Below are positions 28,241 to 37,932 of a stretch of DNA of 64,000 nt, one piece after another. This DNA comes from Candidatus Helarchaeota archaeon. Lineage in GTDB: Archaea > Asgardarchaeota > Lokiarchaeia > Helarchaeales > RDOG01. Each line of letters starts with the position of its first letter. Positions within the stretch are counted from its first letter, which is position 1. The notes beneath the pieces were generated by a model, which saw nothing but the letters and a program-made list of their open reading frames with translations, did no database searches and had not been told where the DNA came from. The DNA is taken from positions 1-64,000 of the forward strand of contig JALGVI010000002.1 of the NCBI GenBank assembly GCA_029838215.1, given 5' to 3'. The translations under genes and the position numbers were made by a program.

Positions 28241-29194
28241 TTGATCGTGATTCAAGTCGATATTTTCTGGTCGTATGCTCTTGGAGCGATGTTCGCCGCA
28301 GCCGCATGTAGGCAGCTAAAACAAGAGACAAATAAATGGGCAAACAAATATTTCATTGGTACCGTCCTTTATTTGGCACTATTTTTTGCGCCTTCAGGAC
28401 TTTATCTCGTCTGGACATTCACGGCTTGGGAAAGCATGCAGGTTTTTGCCTATCCACAAATGATTCCTGCATGGTTGGTCATTATTTTTGGCATTACCAA
28501 CGTTACTAATGGTATCTTGGGTTATTTAGTCGTTTGGGCTCTAACGAAAAAAAATAGATATTATGAAGCATGGCTTCAAACCGTCATCGGGTATTTCTTG
28601 ATGTTCTTTGTTTTGGTTCACGGATGGGATGGCACGGGCTATCAACGGTTCCTTTACGACGCAAGTGCACCTTGGAACGGAGGGATATGGAGTGCAGGTA
28701 TGCTAATAAAAACGGGAACGTTATGGACTCACGGAATGCTGGACACGCTTTGGGTTTTAAGTCCCGTTGCCCTGACGCTTGTCGGAATGGGGATCTTGAT
28801 TTTACCACCACTTTTCATATATTGCAGCAAGTGGATGGTCCAAGGAATCGAAACTGATCCGTCAATTAAGGAAAAAGCACCATCTAAATCAAGAGTCATC
28901 ATCTTTGCATTGATATCGGTTTTTGGCTTAACTTTTGGCTTAGTACTTCTTTCATCAATGGCATGCTGGTTCTTCACTTTCATCTTGAACGTATTCAATC
29001 CTGCATTTTCCAGTTACTTGGCTCCGCTCGTGGCTTATCCCAATTGGACAATCAGCATCAATTCGATCATTGGCATGTGCATTGGACTCCCAATTGTTCT
29101 GATTCCCGCATATTTATTCGTATTGCGTCGAGGAGCAGTATTCTTCAAGGTTTATGAAAAGTTTATTGTGCCAGACCCACCACTAAATACCTAA
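28241..29194 (+). CDS. multi-pass membrane protein, hypothetical (TTG/GTG start)
   Basis: 317 aa, about eight hydrophobic segments, ends VPDPPLNT. Confidence 0.75.
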   Translation: MIVIQVDIFWSYALGAMFAAAACRQLKQETNKWANKYFIGTVLYLALFFAPSGLYLVWTFTAWESMQVFAYPQMIPAWLVIIFGITNVTNGILGYLVVWALTKKNRYYEAWLQTVIGYFLMFFVLVHGWDGTGYQRFLYDASAPWNGGIWSAGMLIKTGTLWTHGMLDTLWVLSPVALTLVGMGILILPPLFIYCSKWMVQGIETDPSIKEKAPSKSRVIIFALISVFGLTFGLVLLSSMACWFFTFILNVFNPAFSSYLAPLVAYPNWTISINSIIGMCIGLPIVLIPAYLFVLRRGAVFFKVYEKFIVPDPPLNT

Positions 29195-29300
29195 TTTTTT
29201 TTTAATTTTAATTTTGAAACCATGATGAAATTTCCAGATCAAGTAATTTTTATTACTTTTATTGAGAAAATATTTCCCTGTATCGTCAAAGGATTTGTAA

Positions 29301-30362
29301 ATGATGAGTAGAGAAATTTTAACCACGTTAAACAAAGAAATTGAAGATTTCTTGACTGAAAGGGGAGCAATTCGCGTGGGTTTTGCAACGCTTGAAACAT
29401 TAGCAGGAGGACCACCGAGTACTGACTTAAAGTATGTTCTTCCAGAAGCGAAATCTGCAATAATCTATGCGCTTCCACTTGACCGAAAGAAAATTCGCGA
29501 TTTTCTTGCAAAAAAAGAGCATTATAAAGCAGAGCTGGATGATAAAAAAGTTAACGAAAAGATTCATGAAAACAACAAGGAATTGGCGAAGTGGTTACAA
29601 GAAAAAGGTCATAATGCAGTTGCTCTTAAAAATAACAACATATATCGCACAGAACTCAAGGGTTGGAAACGCGACATGCATCCAGACATTTCGCACAGAT
29701 ATCTTGCTGCGGTTTCGGGTGTAGGGTCCTTTGGCTGGTCGGGAAATATTGGCATCAAGGGCTTTGGAACTGCCATCATGTTAGGTGCCATTGTAACTGA
29801 TGCCGAATTAGCTCCGACTCCACGAATTCCTCCCGAAGAGGGATTTTGCACGAATTGTAAGCTGTGCGTGGCAGTCTGTCCTGCGGGCTTTTTTGATGCA
29901 AGAGAAGAAATAGAAGTCATCATTGGCAGCGAGAAATTCACATATAGCAAGCGGCATGACAAATTTCGTTGTCAATTAGTCTGTGGTGGTTTTGCAGGTC
30001 TCCATAAAAGTGGGAAATGGTCAACGTGGTCGCCGGGTCGATTTAAGATACCCGATGATGATGAAAAGCTCTTTCCGGTATTGGCAGATGCTTTTTACAA
30101 GTATACAAAATGGCCAGAAAGAAAACCACCCGGTGGAGTTTCAAATCCGATTGCTCCAGACGTGAAATTGCGCATGACATGTGGCATGTGTCAGAAAGTC
30201 TGCACGGGTAATGAAGAAAAAACGCGGCAAAATTATGAGCTATTGATAAATTCGGGATGCGTCATTCAAAATCCCGATGGTGAAATACTAGTTCTCCCCC
30301 CAGAAGAAGCACAAGAGGCATTTGATGCCTTACCGAGAAAGCATCGCAAGCTTTATTGTTAA
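29301..30362 (+). CDS. epoxyqueuosine reductase-like/4Fe-4S double-cluster protein
   Basis: SGVGSFGWSGNIGIKGFGTAIMLGAIVTDAEL...CTNCKLCVAVCPAGFF...CGMCQKVC resembles QueG/reductive-dehalogenase-type Fe-S domain. Confidence 0.8.
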   Translation: MMSREILTTLNKEIEDFLTERGAIRVGFATLETLAGGPPSTDLKYVLPEAKSAIIYALPLDRKKIRDFLAKKEHYKAELDDKKVNEKIHENNKELAKWLQEKGHNAVALKNNNIYRTELKGWKRDMHPDISHRYLAAVSGVGSFGWSGNIGIKGFGTAIMLGAIVTDAELAPTPRIPPEEGFCTNCKLCVAVCPAGFFDAREEIEVIIGSEKFTYSKRHDKFRCQLVCGGFAGLHKSGKWSTWSPGRFKIPDDDEKLFPVLADAFYKYTKWPERKPPGGVSNPIAPDVKLRMTCGMCQKVCTGNEEKTRQNYELLINSGCVIQNPDGEILVLPPEEAQEAFDALPRKHRKLYC

Positions 30363-30367
30363 ATTTT

Positions 30368-31699
30368 TTATTTCCATTTGATCTTTCGGACGAATAAGGC
30401 TCTAACAAATAATAATTCTTGTAAGAAGAACCAGAATGGATAAACGATTAGCGCAGTTTTGCGGACGGCATATCCACCATAGATGCCTTTAGCCTTAGAA
30501 CAATGAATTGCCGTGGCGTACTTCGTGGTGAGGAGGATTAACAACAAGATAATTGAAATTGAAATATCCGCGTTATCCAAGGTCAAAGTCGGCACGAACC
30601 AATTGAAAGTGGATTGAAAAATTAATGAGATTGGAAATACATTAAAGAACCCAAGTAAGCCGATAATGAGAATGGTGAGACAACTCAATTCAATGATGAG
30701 TGGAATTAATGCGACCATTGCAAGTCCTAAAAAATATGGCGGATTTCTGCGACCATAACTAAATCCCGCAGAATACCAGCGTATGCGCTGTTGTATTGGA
30801 TTTGGGTGGCACAAATTGTCCACTTTCACGAATTTATTAGAAAAACCCTTTATTTTGTATCCCGCTTTTGCAATGCGGCTTCCTAACAGTAAATCATGGG
30901 CGTGTTCATGTTCGATCCCTGTCCAACCTCCGACTTCGTAAAATACGGATTTCTTGAAAGCCGCAGATCCTCCCCATAGAGCGCCGGGAATTTTAAACCC
31001 CCATTTATACAATACGTCTGCAGCCAAATTGAGCGCACCGAATCCGTGCCAGAGCAATCCTCCCATGTCCAATCTTTGTAAATCTGCTTTTGTATTATAG
31101 CCAAAAATCACGCCCATGCTTGAGATGCCGCCAACATTTGGGTCAAGAAATCCCTGCACCATGTACTTGAGATAGGTCGGTGGAAGAATGCAATCTGCTT
31201 CTGTTATCACGATTATTTCATGTCGTGCAAGTTCAATTCCCAGTGTTAGCCCATATGCAACGGAGTTATACCCCGGAGGCTTTGGAGGATGCTCGTGTCT
31301 ATTTATCAATTTGATATAAGGATGCTTTTTAGAATATTCTAAAATGATATCTTGAGTAGAATCGGCATCTGATTCATCAATCATCAAGACTTCAAGTTTC
31401 TCCTTTGGATATTCTTGATTTACGATAGAATCCAAAAGAGAACGAATGATTTTAGCTTCATTTTTTGAACAAACTAATAACGAAATCTCAGGTTCGTAAA
31501 AAACACGGTCGGGAAATCTCTGAAAATGTCGCGATGGATTAAAAACAAACGAACTGAATCGAAGATACGTTTGAAGGCGTTCTAGATGCCAATATTCATC
31601 CATTTTTCCTCGGAAATAAACACCTAAAGCAGACAAGATGACCGTATTACAATACGTGAAAACCAAAAAACAAATCACGAACCAAAAGAGCCGTAACAT
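30368..31699 (-). CDS. family 2 glycosyltransferase with membrane segments
   Basis: EISLLVCSKNEAKIIRSLLDSIVNQEYPKEKLEVLMIDESDADSTQ, ITEADCILPP, C-terminal TMs. Confidence 0.9.
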   Translation of the reverse strand: MLRLFWFVICFLVFTYCNTVILSALGVYFRGKMDEYWHLERLQTYLRFSSFVFNPSRHFQRFPDRVFYEPEISLLVCSKNEAKIIRSLLDSIVNQEYPKEKLEVLMIDESDADSTQDIILEYSKKHPYIKLINRHEHPPKPPGYNSVAYGLTLGIELARHEIIVITEADCILPPTYLKYMVQGFLDPNVGGISSMGVIFGYNTKADLQRLDMGGLLWHGFGALNLAADVLYKWGFKIPGALWGGSAAFKKSVFYEVGGWTGIEHEHAHDLLLGSRIAKAGYKIKGFSNKFVKVDNLCHPNPIQQRIRWYSAGFSYGRRNPPYFLGLAMVALIPLIIELSCLTILIIGLLGFFNVFPISLIFQSTFNWFVPTLTLDNADISISIILLLILLTTKYATAIHCSKAKGIYGGYAVRKTALIVYPFWFFLQELLFVRALFVRKIKWK

Positions 31700-31954
31700 G
31701 ATATAGCAATCTCCTGTGTTTTTATAAAACTAACGTAAGTAAGCGGGATTTCTCTCATCAGTCTGAACCAATTCTTTTCCAGTAACAAAGCATCTCTTAA
31801 AAAATTCAATGCTTTTTTTGTCAGATCTTCGTTAATTTTGGCGGAAAAATTGGTGAATTCGCACAAGACATGCTTGAATTAAAAACTAAATCATTGACAT
31901 CCTTTTTATAGGAAGAACATCTAATTCTCAATAAAAATTCAGAGATGTCACAAA

Positions 31955-32413
31955 ATGACTATGATGGAAGATTTTACGTGTGAAAATTGTGGAAAAAAGT
32001 CATTCAAGGAGCACTTGTGTTCTCCAAACATGGTAAAAAAAGAACACAGCATTACTAAGGAAGAAATTGCAGCATTGAAGTTCTACTGCGGACATTGCGG
32101 TCGAGTAAGTCCCATAGAAGAGAATCTTTGCAAGCCTCAGCCTATCGATCCTGAAATGAAGGCAAAATTTGAAGCAGTAAAAATCACTGCGGGAAAAGCC
32201 CCTACATGCAAGAATTGTGACCAACCCGTGAGTCCACCGGGACACGTGTGCGATCCCCGACTCCCTTATACATGCAAGTATTGCGGAGTTGAAGTAAAAG
32301 ACATGCAACATATTTGCTCGGGATACATAGAAGCCTCGAAATATTTTTGTAAGTTATGCGGTCGCCTCGCCCCTGAGAAAGACATGTTATGTTCTTCTTG
32401 GGAATTGAAATAA
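31955..32413 (+). CDS. five-fold tandem zinc-knuckle/zinc-ribbon protein
   Basis: CENCGKKSFKEHLC, CGHCGRVSPIEENLC, CKNCDQPVSPPGHVC, CKYCGVEVKDMQHIC, CKLCGRLAPEKDMLC. Confidence 0.8.
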   Translation: MTMMEDFTCENCGKKSFKEHLCSPNMVKKEHSITKEEIAALKFYCGHCGRVSPIEENLCKPQPIDPEMKAKFEAVKITAGKAPTCKNCDQPVSPPGHVCDPRLPYTCKYCGVEVKDMQHICSGYIEASKYFCKLCGRLAPEKDMLCSSWELK

Positions 32414-32656
32414 TTATCTTATTTTTTTTCCTTTTTTTGCTTGAAACTGAAATGTTTCGTTTATAGAGTGATCTTTTTCCAAAAATCTTGCGTGAATCGA
32501 ATTTCGGTCTTTGGTCCTACTGTCAGAAACATGCAAATCTCCAAAACAATTTTAAATTCAAAGATTATACAGATAAATTAAGAGATTTTTTTAAAATGGA
32601 TTGCAAAAATCCCCATTGGATTGGGGTTTTATTCAATATTACATGTAAGATCATAA

Positions 32657-34519
32657 ATGGTGAAAAATTTGAACGGGTACATGGGAAAATTATTGCGCGT
32701 GAATCTTACGGATGGATCGTTCAAGGATTTCGAGCTTAAAAAATCCCTTACCGATAATTATATTGGTGGAACCGGGATCGGTGCACGGCTCCTTTATGAT
32801 GAACTTGAATCAGGAGTTGACCCTTTAGGTCCAGATAATAAACTCATTTTTATGACGGGTCCATTAACAGGAATAATTTCGGGAAAGTTTGAGGTCATTG
32901 CTAAAAGTCCATTAAGTGGACCGTATGGCGATGCGAATAGTGGAGGTTTTTGGGCTCCCGAGTTGAAATTTGCAGGGTATGATGGCATTATTGTCGAAGG
33001 AAAGAGCCCTTCTCCAGTAGTCTTGACGATTCTCGAAGGTCAACCTGAACTGGTTGATGCGAAAAAGACATTGAAAGTCTGGGGAAAAGAAATCGCCAAG
33101 ACGGAAAGTGCCATTCGAAAGCACTTCAGGGATCCAAAGATAAAAATTGCGTCAATAGGTCCTGCAGGTGAAAAATTGGTATTATTTGCTTCAATCATGA
33201 ATGATGGACGCGCTCTCGGTCGATGTGGAATGGGAGCCGTAATGGGTTCAAAAAACCTTAAGGCAATCGCAGTAAAAGCACACGGTGCAAATGAAATCAA
33301 GTTGGCCAAGCCGGATTTGTTTGAGGAACTCCTACCCGCATACTTCGCTGCGTGTAGGAAAGACATGAGCATCAGTTCATTGGGTAATCTCGGCACGCCA
33401 CAAACAGTAATGCTTTCTAGTTCGATTAGCGACATGCCTTCTAAATATTGGACTCATGGCATTCCTGAAGTGAAAGAGATTGATGGCGTTGCGATTCAGA
33501 AAATCAACATCAGGACACCGACATGTTACAGTTGTCCCGCCCATTGTCATAGATGGATAAAGATTGGTGGATTTGAGGGCAAAGGTCCTGAATACGAAAC
33601 GATTGCAGCATTCGGTTCGCTGTTGCAAAATCCCAAGCTCGAACCCATTGTGAAAGCTAACACGATGTGTAATAATCTCGGAATGGACACGATTTCCTGT
33701 GGTTCAGTAATTGGCTGGGCAATGGAAGCATTCGAAAAAGGAATCCTGACAGAAGAAGATATTGGCATGGACTTGACGTGGGGAAACATGGATAGTGCTT
33801 TAAATCTCGTTAAGATGATTGCAGATCGCAAGGATTTTGGAGATACTCTTGCTGATGGAGTAAAGCGAGCAAGTGCGAAGGTTGGTAAAGGGAGTGATGA
33901 ATTTGCCATTCACGTTAAAGGTCTTGAAATGCCCATGCATGAACCAAGAGCCCTAAAGATGATTGGTCTTCATTATGCGACGGATGCCGTGGGTTGCAGG
34001 CACTCATCAAATCATCATGCCTTATTCATGGAATTAACGAGCTCGGGAGTACCTGAATTGGGAAAGGTCACCAAACGAGCCAAGCCACGGACAAAAAGTA
34101 AGAAAAAAGCAGAACCGTGCAAGATCACGCAAGACTATAACATGGTCATTGCATCCTATGTCGTTTGTTGTTTTCTCTCTGTTGGAAAGGTCATTAATTC
34201 TCAGTTGGACATGTATAATGCAATTACGGGAAAGTCGAATACAATTGAAGACATGCTTCTAATAGGTGAACGAATATTCAACCTGCGACGTGCCTTCAAT
34301 TTTAAACACGGTGCAACACGAGCTGATGACACGCTTCCAAAAAGAATGACATCAGAACCACTCCAAGAAGGTGGGTCTAAAGGAGAAACGGTTCCAATTG
34401 ACGAGATGCTTCAAGAATACTACGAATTCCGTGGATGGGATCCCGCAACCGCAAAACCAACAAAAGCAAAACTTGATGAATTGGGACTAACTAAGGTAGC
34501 AAAAGACCTCTGGAGCTAA
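32657..34519 (+). CDS. aor: aldehyde ferredoxin oxidoreductase family tungstoprotein
   Basis: YMGKLLRVNLTDGSFKDFEL, YIGGTGIGARLLYDEL, SGPYGDANSGGFWAPELKFAGYDGIIVEGKS, TCYSCPAHCHRW cluster motif. Confidence 0.93.
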   Translation: MVKNLNGYMGKLLRVNLTDGSFKDFELKKSLTDNYIGGTGIGARLLYDELESGVDPLGPDNKLIFMTGPLTGIISGKFEVIAKSPLSGPYGDANSGGFWAPELKFAGYDGIIVEGKSPSPVVLTILEGQPELVDAKKTLKVWGKEIAKTESAIRKHFRDPKIKIASIGPAGEKLVLFASIMNDGRALGRCGMGAVMGSKNLKAIAVKAHGANEIKLAKPDLFEELLPAYFAACRKDMSISSLGNLGTPQTVMLSSSISDMPSKYWTHGIPEVKEIDGVAIQKINIRTPTCYSCPAHCHRWIKIGGFEGKGPEYETIAAFGSLLQNPKLEPIVKANTMCNNLGMDTISCGSVIGWAMEAFEKGILTEEDIGMDLTWGNMDSALNLVKMIADRKDFGDTLADGVKRASAKVGKGSDEFAIHVKGLEMPMHEPRALKMIGLHYATDAVGCRHSSNHHALFMELTSSGVPELGKVTKRAKPRTKSKKKAEPCKITQDYNMVIASYVVCCFLSVGKVINSQLDMYNAITGKSNTIEDMLLIGERIFNLRRAFNFKHGATRADDTLPKRMTSEPLQEGGSKGETVPIDEMLQEYYEFRGWDPATAKPTKAKLDELGLTKVAKDLWS

Positions 34520-34604
34520 AATCAACACATTTTTTTAATTTTATTTGATTATAAGAAATCAAAAGCAAAAAAAAGATATGAGTATTTTTTTAATTTTTCT
34601 CATT

Positions 34605-35780
34605 TTATTTAAGCGATTTATAGATTTCCCTGGAAATGATGAATTTCTGAATGTCAGTTGTACCGCCCACAACCCACATGACTGGTGCCATGCGATGTGC
34701 AGACATGACAGCGGAAGAATTTGCCGTGATTGCTTCACCTGCGAGCGTATAAAGTGCAGATGTCGTGACTTCAGTTTCCATTTCGGTTCCATAGGCGAAA
34801 GCCATAGAAGCTATTAACGTTGCATCTTGATGTGCATCAATTGTTTTCGCAGCTTCAATGGTCAATAATCGTGCTGCCTGTAATTTGGTTGCACAGTCAG
34901 CAAGTCGGAAGCTGACCCATTCAAAGTTCCTGATTTTTTGCTTGAATTGCTCGCGTTGTGTAGAGTAGAGTAATGCATCATCATAAGCTCGTTGTGAGTG
35001 TCCCACACATGCCGCAGCCATGCCAACGCGCTCGGTATTAAGTTCTGCCATGAGTTGTTGAAATCCCTTACATTCTTCACCAAGGAGTTGGTCTTCAGGA
35101 ATTCGACAATCATTGAATTCTAATCGAGCAACACTTCCTCCTTCCATTCCCGCCAGGGGGTATTCAAATGCAACTTTAAAGCCGGGGAAACCCTTTTCAA
35201 CAAGAAATCCCGTTATTGCTTTACGAGCGTTCTTCTCTTCTTCCACAGTTTTTGTCCTGCAGAAAACTGAAATGACATCAGCATGTCCACCATTCGTAAT
35301 GAAACGTTTATGACCGTTTAATACCCACTCATCGCCTTCTTTTCGAGCAAACGCCTGCATCCGTGTTAAATCGGAACCAACTTGATCTTCAGTCATTGCG
35401 ATGGCGCCAATAATTTCGCCTTTTATCAGTTTTGGAAGGTACTTTTCTTTTTGTTCTTCACTTCCGAAAGTCGCCAGCGGCATTCCGAATAACGTTGCCG
35501 AGACTAATCGGGTCATTTCAATGGCACCGTTAACATATGCGATTTCTTCGGCAACGATGGACTCGTTTACAGTCCCCGTGCCTTCGTTATTACCACCATA
35601 TTTTGGATCATGGATGCATCCGCAATAGCCTTCTTTAGCCATGAGTCTTAATGCTTCTCGGGGAAATTCTCGGTCCAAAGTGCATTTCTCACGCAAGGGT
35701 TCGAGTTTTTCCTTAGCAAATGCACGGACTTCTTCCCGCAATTTATTTTCTTTATCCGTATAAAATAGAGATCGAGTCAT
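34605..35780 (-). CDS. acyl-CoA dehydrogenase
   Basis: IGAIAMTEDQVGSDLTRMQ, YSTQREQFKQKIRNFEWVSFRLADCATKLQAARLL, VVGGTTDIQKFIISREIYK. Confidence 0.93.
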   Translation of the reverse strand: MTRSLFYTDKENKLREEVRAFAKEKLEPLREKCTLDREFPREALRLMAKEGYCGCIHDPKYGGNNEGTGTVNESIVAEEIAYVNGAIEMTRLVSATLFGMPLATFGSEEQKEKYLPKLIKGEIIGAIAMTEDQVGSDLTRMQAFARKEGDEWVLNGHKRFITNGGHADVISVFCRTKTVEEEKNARKAITGFLVEKGFPGFKVAFEYPLAGMEGGSVARLEFNDCRIPEDQLLGEECKGFQQLMAELNTERVGMAAACVGHSQRAYDDALLYSTQREQFKQKIRNFEWVSFRLADCATKLQAARLLTIEAAKTIDAHQDATLIASMAFAYGTEMETEVTTSALYTLAGEAITANSSAVMSAHRMAPVMWVVGGTTDIQKFIISREIYKSLK

Positions 35781-36020
35781 GAGTTCACCTCAAGTTTTAG
35801 TCTCTCTTCAATTTCTTCTGATTCTTGGATGTTTCTCCATCAATATCGAAGAAAATTGTCCTTCAATTCCAAAAGATGCTCAATTCATTCAGCACGTATC
35901 GTGGAATTGAAACGATTAACTTGCACGTCAAAACTTAAAAAATTCTTAAAAAAATTTTTCCTACAAATTGTTTAAAAAAAGGAAAATGCATTTCTTTTGT
36001 GTTTATAATCAGATAATTAA

Positions 36021-36992
36021 ATGATTAAAATGGTTTTGAAACTGCTGGAAGCCGGATTTGTAGGATTGATGATGATTTTTCTTCTTATTTTCATCTTTAT
36101 TATATTTAATTCAAGTGGAACGTATGTTAAATTAACGTCTAGTCGTGGTTTTATCCGTTTTCTTTTTCAGTTGGCTCACATCCCTGTAAAAATCTTCAAT
36201 AGGATGAGTTCTTCCGCTCTTTATGAGGAATGGGAGATCGAGAAAAACCCACCTGAGTGGTTACCTCCCGAAGTTGTTTTGTTAAAAGATTCCTTAACAT
36301 GGAAAGATCGTTCATATTTTTGGCATTTGCTCCTGCGTTCGGGAACCCACGCCATGCATGAAAATATCGGAAAAGAATTTTTGCCACGATTGGTTGCTCA
36401 TTCCATCAAAATCATTTTTTCCAGAATAGTCCATGTCTTGATTCACTTTCCGCGCTCCTTGCGTGAATTTCGAGCTCATCCCATTGCAGGGTATCTAAAA
36501 CTCACGGGTTCATTTTCAGGTGGAGCAATTAATTGGATTTGCCATTCTCCTTACAAGAAAAAATTTGTTACGATTACTAGGAAAGCGGGTTTTCCAATAG
36601 GATATTATTATGGTAAGCGATATCTTGAAGATCCTGTCTTTAAAGCCGTAAAAAATGATGCTCTAAAAGCAATGCAATTTATCATGGTCGTATACGTTCT
36701 TTTCGGTCTATCAGGATGGGAAAAACACATTTATCCTAAGAACCAACCCATTGTTAAGATTTCCTCGGCAGATCACGTGACGATTAATTATGAAGGTCGT
36801 CCATATCTTTGTCCTCACCGCGGAATGCGCTGTCCTGAAATTTGTGACGCATTTGTATCTTGGGAAGATGGACTGGTCCAAGCAGTTAATCCCAACCTGA
36901 CATCTTTTGTCGGTAAAAGGCTGGCAGCAGGAGATAACGAATGCGAAGTCATTATCGCTCCAAAAAGTAAAAAATCAACCAGAACAGACTAA
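36021..36992 (+). CDS. hypothetical protein with N-terminal TM helix and C-terminal Cys-rich motif (CPHRGMRCPEIC)
   Basis: 323-aa ORF; hydrophobic N-terminus MVLKLLEAGFVGLMMIFLLIFIFIIF. Confidence 0.7.
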   Translation: MIKMVLKLLEAGFVGLMMIFLLIFIFIIFNSSGTYVKLTSSRGFIRFLFQLAHIPVKIFNRMSSSALYEEWEIEKNPPEWLPPEVVLLKDSLTWKDRSYFWHLLLRSGTHAMHENIGKEFLPRLVAHSIKIIFSRIVHVLIHFPRSLREFRAHPIAGYLKLTGSFSGGAINWICHSPYKKKFVTITRKAGFPIGYYYGKRYLEDPVFKAVKNDALKAMQFIMVVYVLFGLSGWEKHIYPKNQPIVKISSADHVTINYEGRPYLCPHRGMRCPEICDAFVSWEDGLVQAVNPNLTSFVGKRLAAGDNECEVIIAPKSKKSTRTD

Positions 36993-37894
36993 GAATCGTC
37001 TTTTTCAAGATAAAGACAGCCATGCTCTTTTAATTGTTCTATCCGAATAATTATTGTTTCAAAAATGATGCGGTTGAAAAGATCCTTGCATTTCGGGTCA
37101 ATTGCCGAAAATTCATATACACGAATCTTCAATAAGTTTTGAATTGCTTCACCTTCTAATGCCCCCTTGAGATCCTGCTTATTTGCGATGCAAATCTTGA
37201 GAGCACTCGGACATATCTCATGAAGTGGTTTGAGTAAGGACATTTTCGTCTTTAAACAATTTTTTGATGTTGAATCAACCACGAAAATGAACATGTACGC
37301 TCTTCTCAATGCATCTTTATCAACAGGTGCGATTTCCCCATTCACGATTTTCCGGATTGTTGTCTTTGACACGTCAATAAGGTTTATGTTCAATGGTAAA
37401 AAAATCGTATTTAACTTAGTATTGGCTTCTTGCATTAAACCATATTGCCTTTCTTCACCGGGAAATGAATCGAAAATCGTGGTTTTGCCAACGCTAGCAT
37501 GACCAATAAGGAAAAAATTTATTTCGTGAATTTTCTCATGGAGTAAAGTCCTATAAAAATCGACATCAACGTACTTGCCTGGTGATTCCTTGATCATTGC
37601 AATTTTTGTCAGCTGATCAAATGTCCGTTCATCCAATCCTGCAAAATTTGGATGCTGTTTACGGATTTTTTTAACGTATTTTTCCCCGCTTGAGTTAACA
37701 GCCAATGGTAGACGCTTGTAACAATCAACAGGACACGTTTCACAACCTTGCAAATATACATATTCAATAGCACGATCAACATTAATCTGAAAAACAAGAC
37801 CTTCATAATAAATGTATACAGAATCTTTCTCAAGGTCTAACTCGAGATTTGCTAAGTATTCCTTGATGAAGTTCTTTTTAGAAAATGCATCCAA
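36989..37894 (-). CDS. Arf/Ras-like small GTPase with ~125-aa N-terminal Cys-containing extension
   Basis: G1 IGHASVGKTT, G4 IANKQDL, G5 FSAID; N-terminal LQGCETCPVDCYKRLP. Confidence 0.85.
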   Translation of the reverse strand: MDAFSKKNFIKEYLANLELDLEKDSVYIYYEGLVFQINVDRAIEYVYLQGCETCPVDCYKRLPLAVNSSGEKYVKKIRKQHPNFAGLDERTFDQLTKIAMIKESPGKYVDVDFYRTLLHEKIHEINFFLIGHASVGKTTIFDSFPGEERQYGLMQEANTKLNTIFLPLNINLIDVSKTTIRKIVNGEIAPVDKDALRRAYMFIFVVDSTSKNCLKTKMSLLKPLHEICPSALKICIANKQDLKGALEGEAIQNLLKIRVYEFSAIDPKCKDLFNRIIFETIIIRIEQLKEHGCLYLEKDDS

Positions 37895-37932
37895 TTTTAT
37901 ATAATCCTGAAAAAAACTTATTATTCAAGTCA

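Noticed and set aside
32488-32739. 83-aa ORF overlapping the AOR start
   Set aside because: Out of frame with AOR, no recognisable motif, mostly leader sequence; AOR start at 32657 is convincing.
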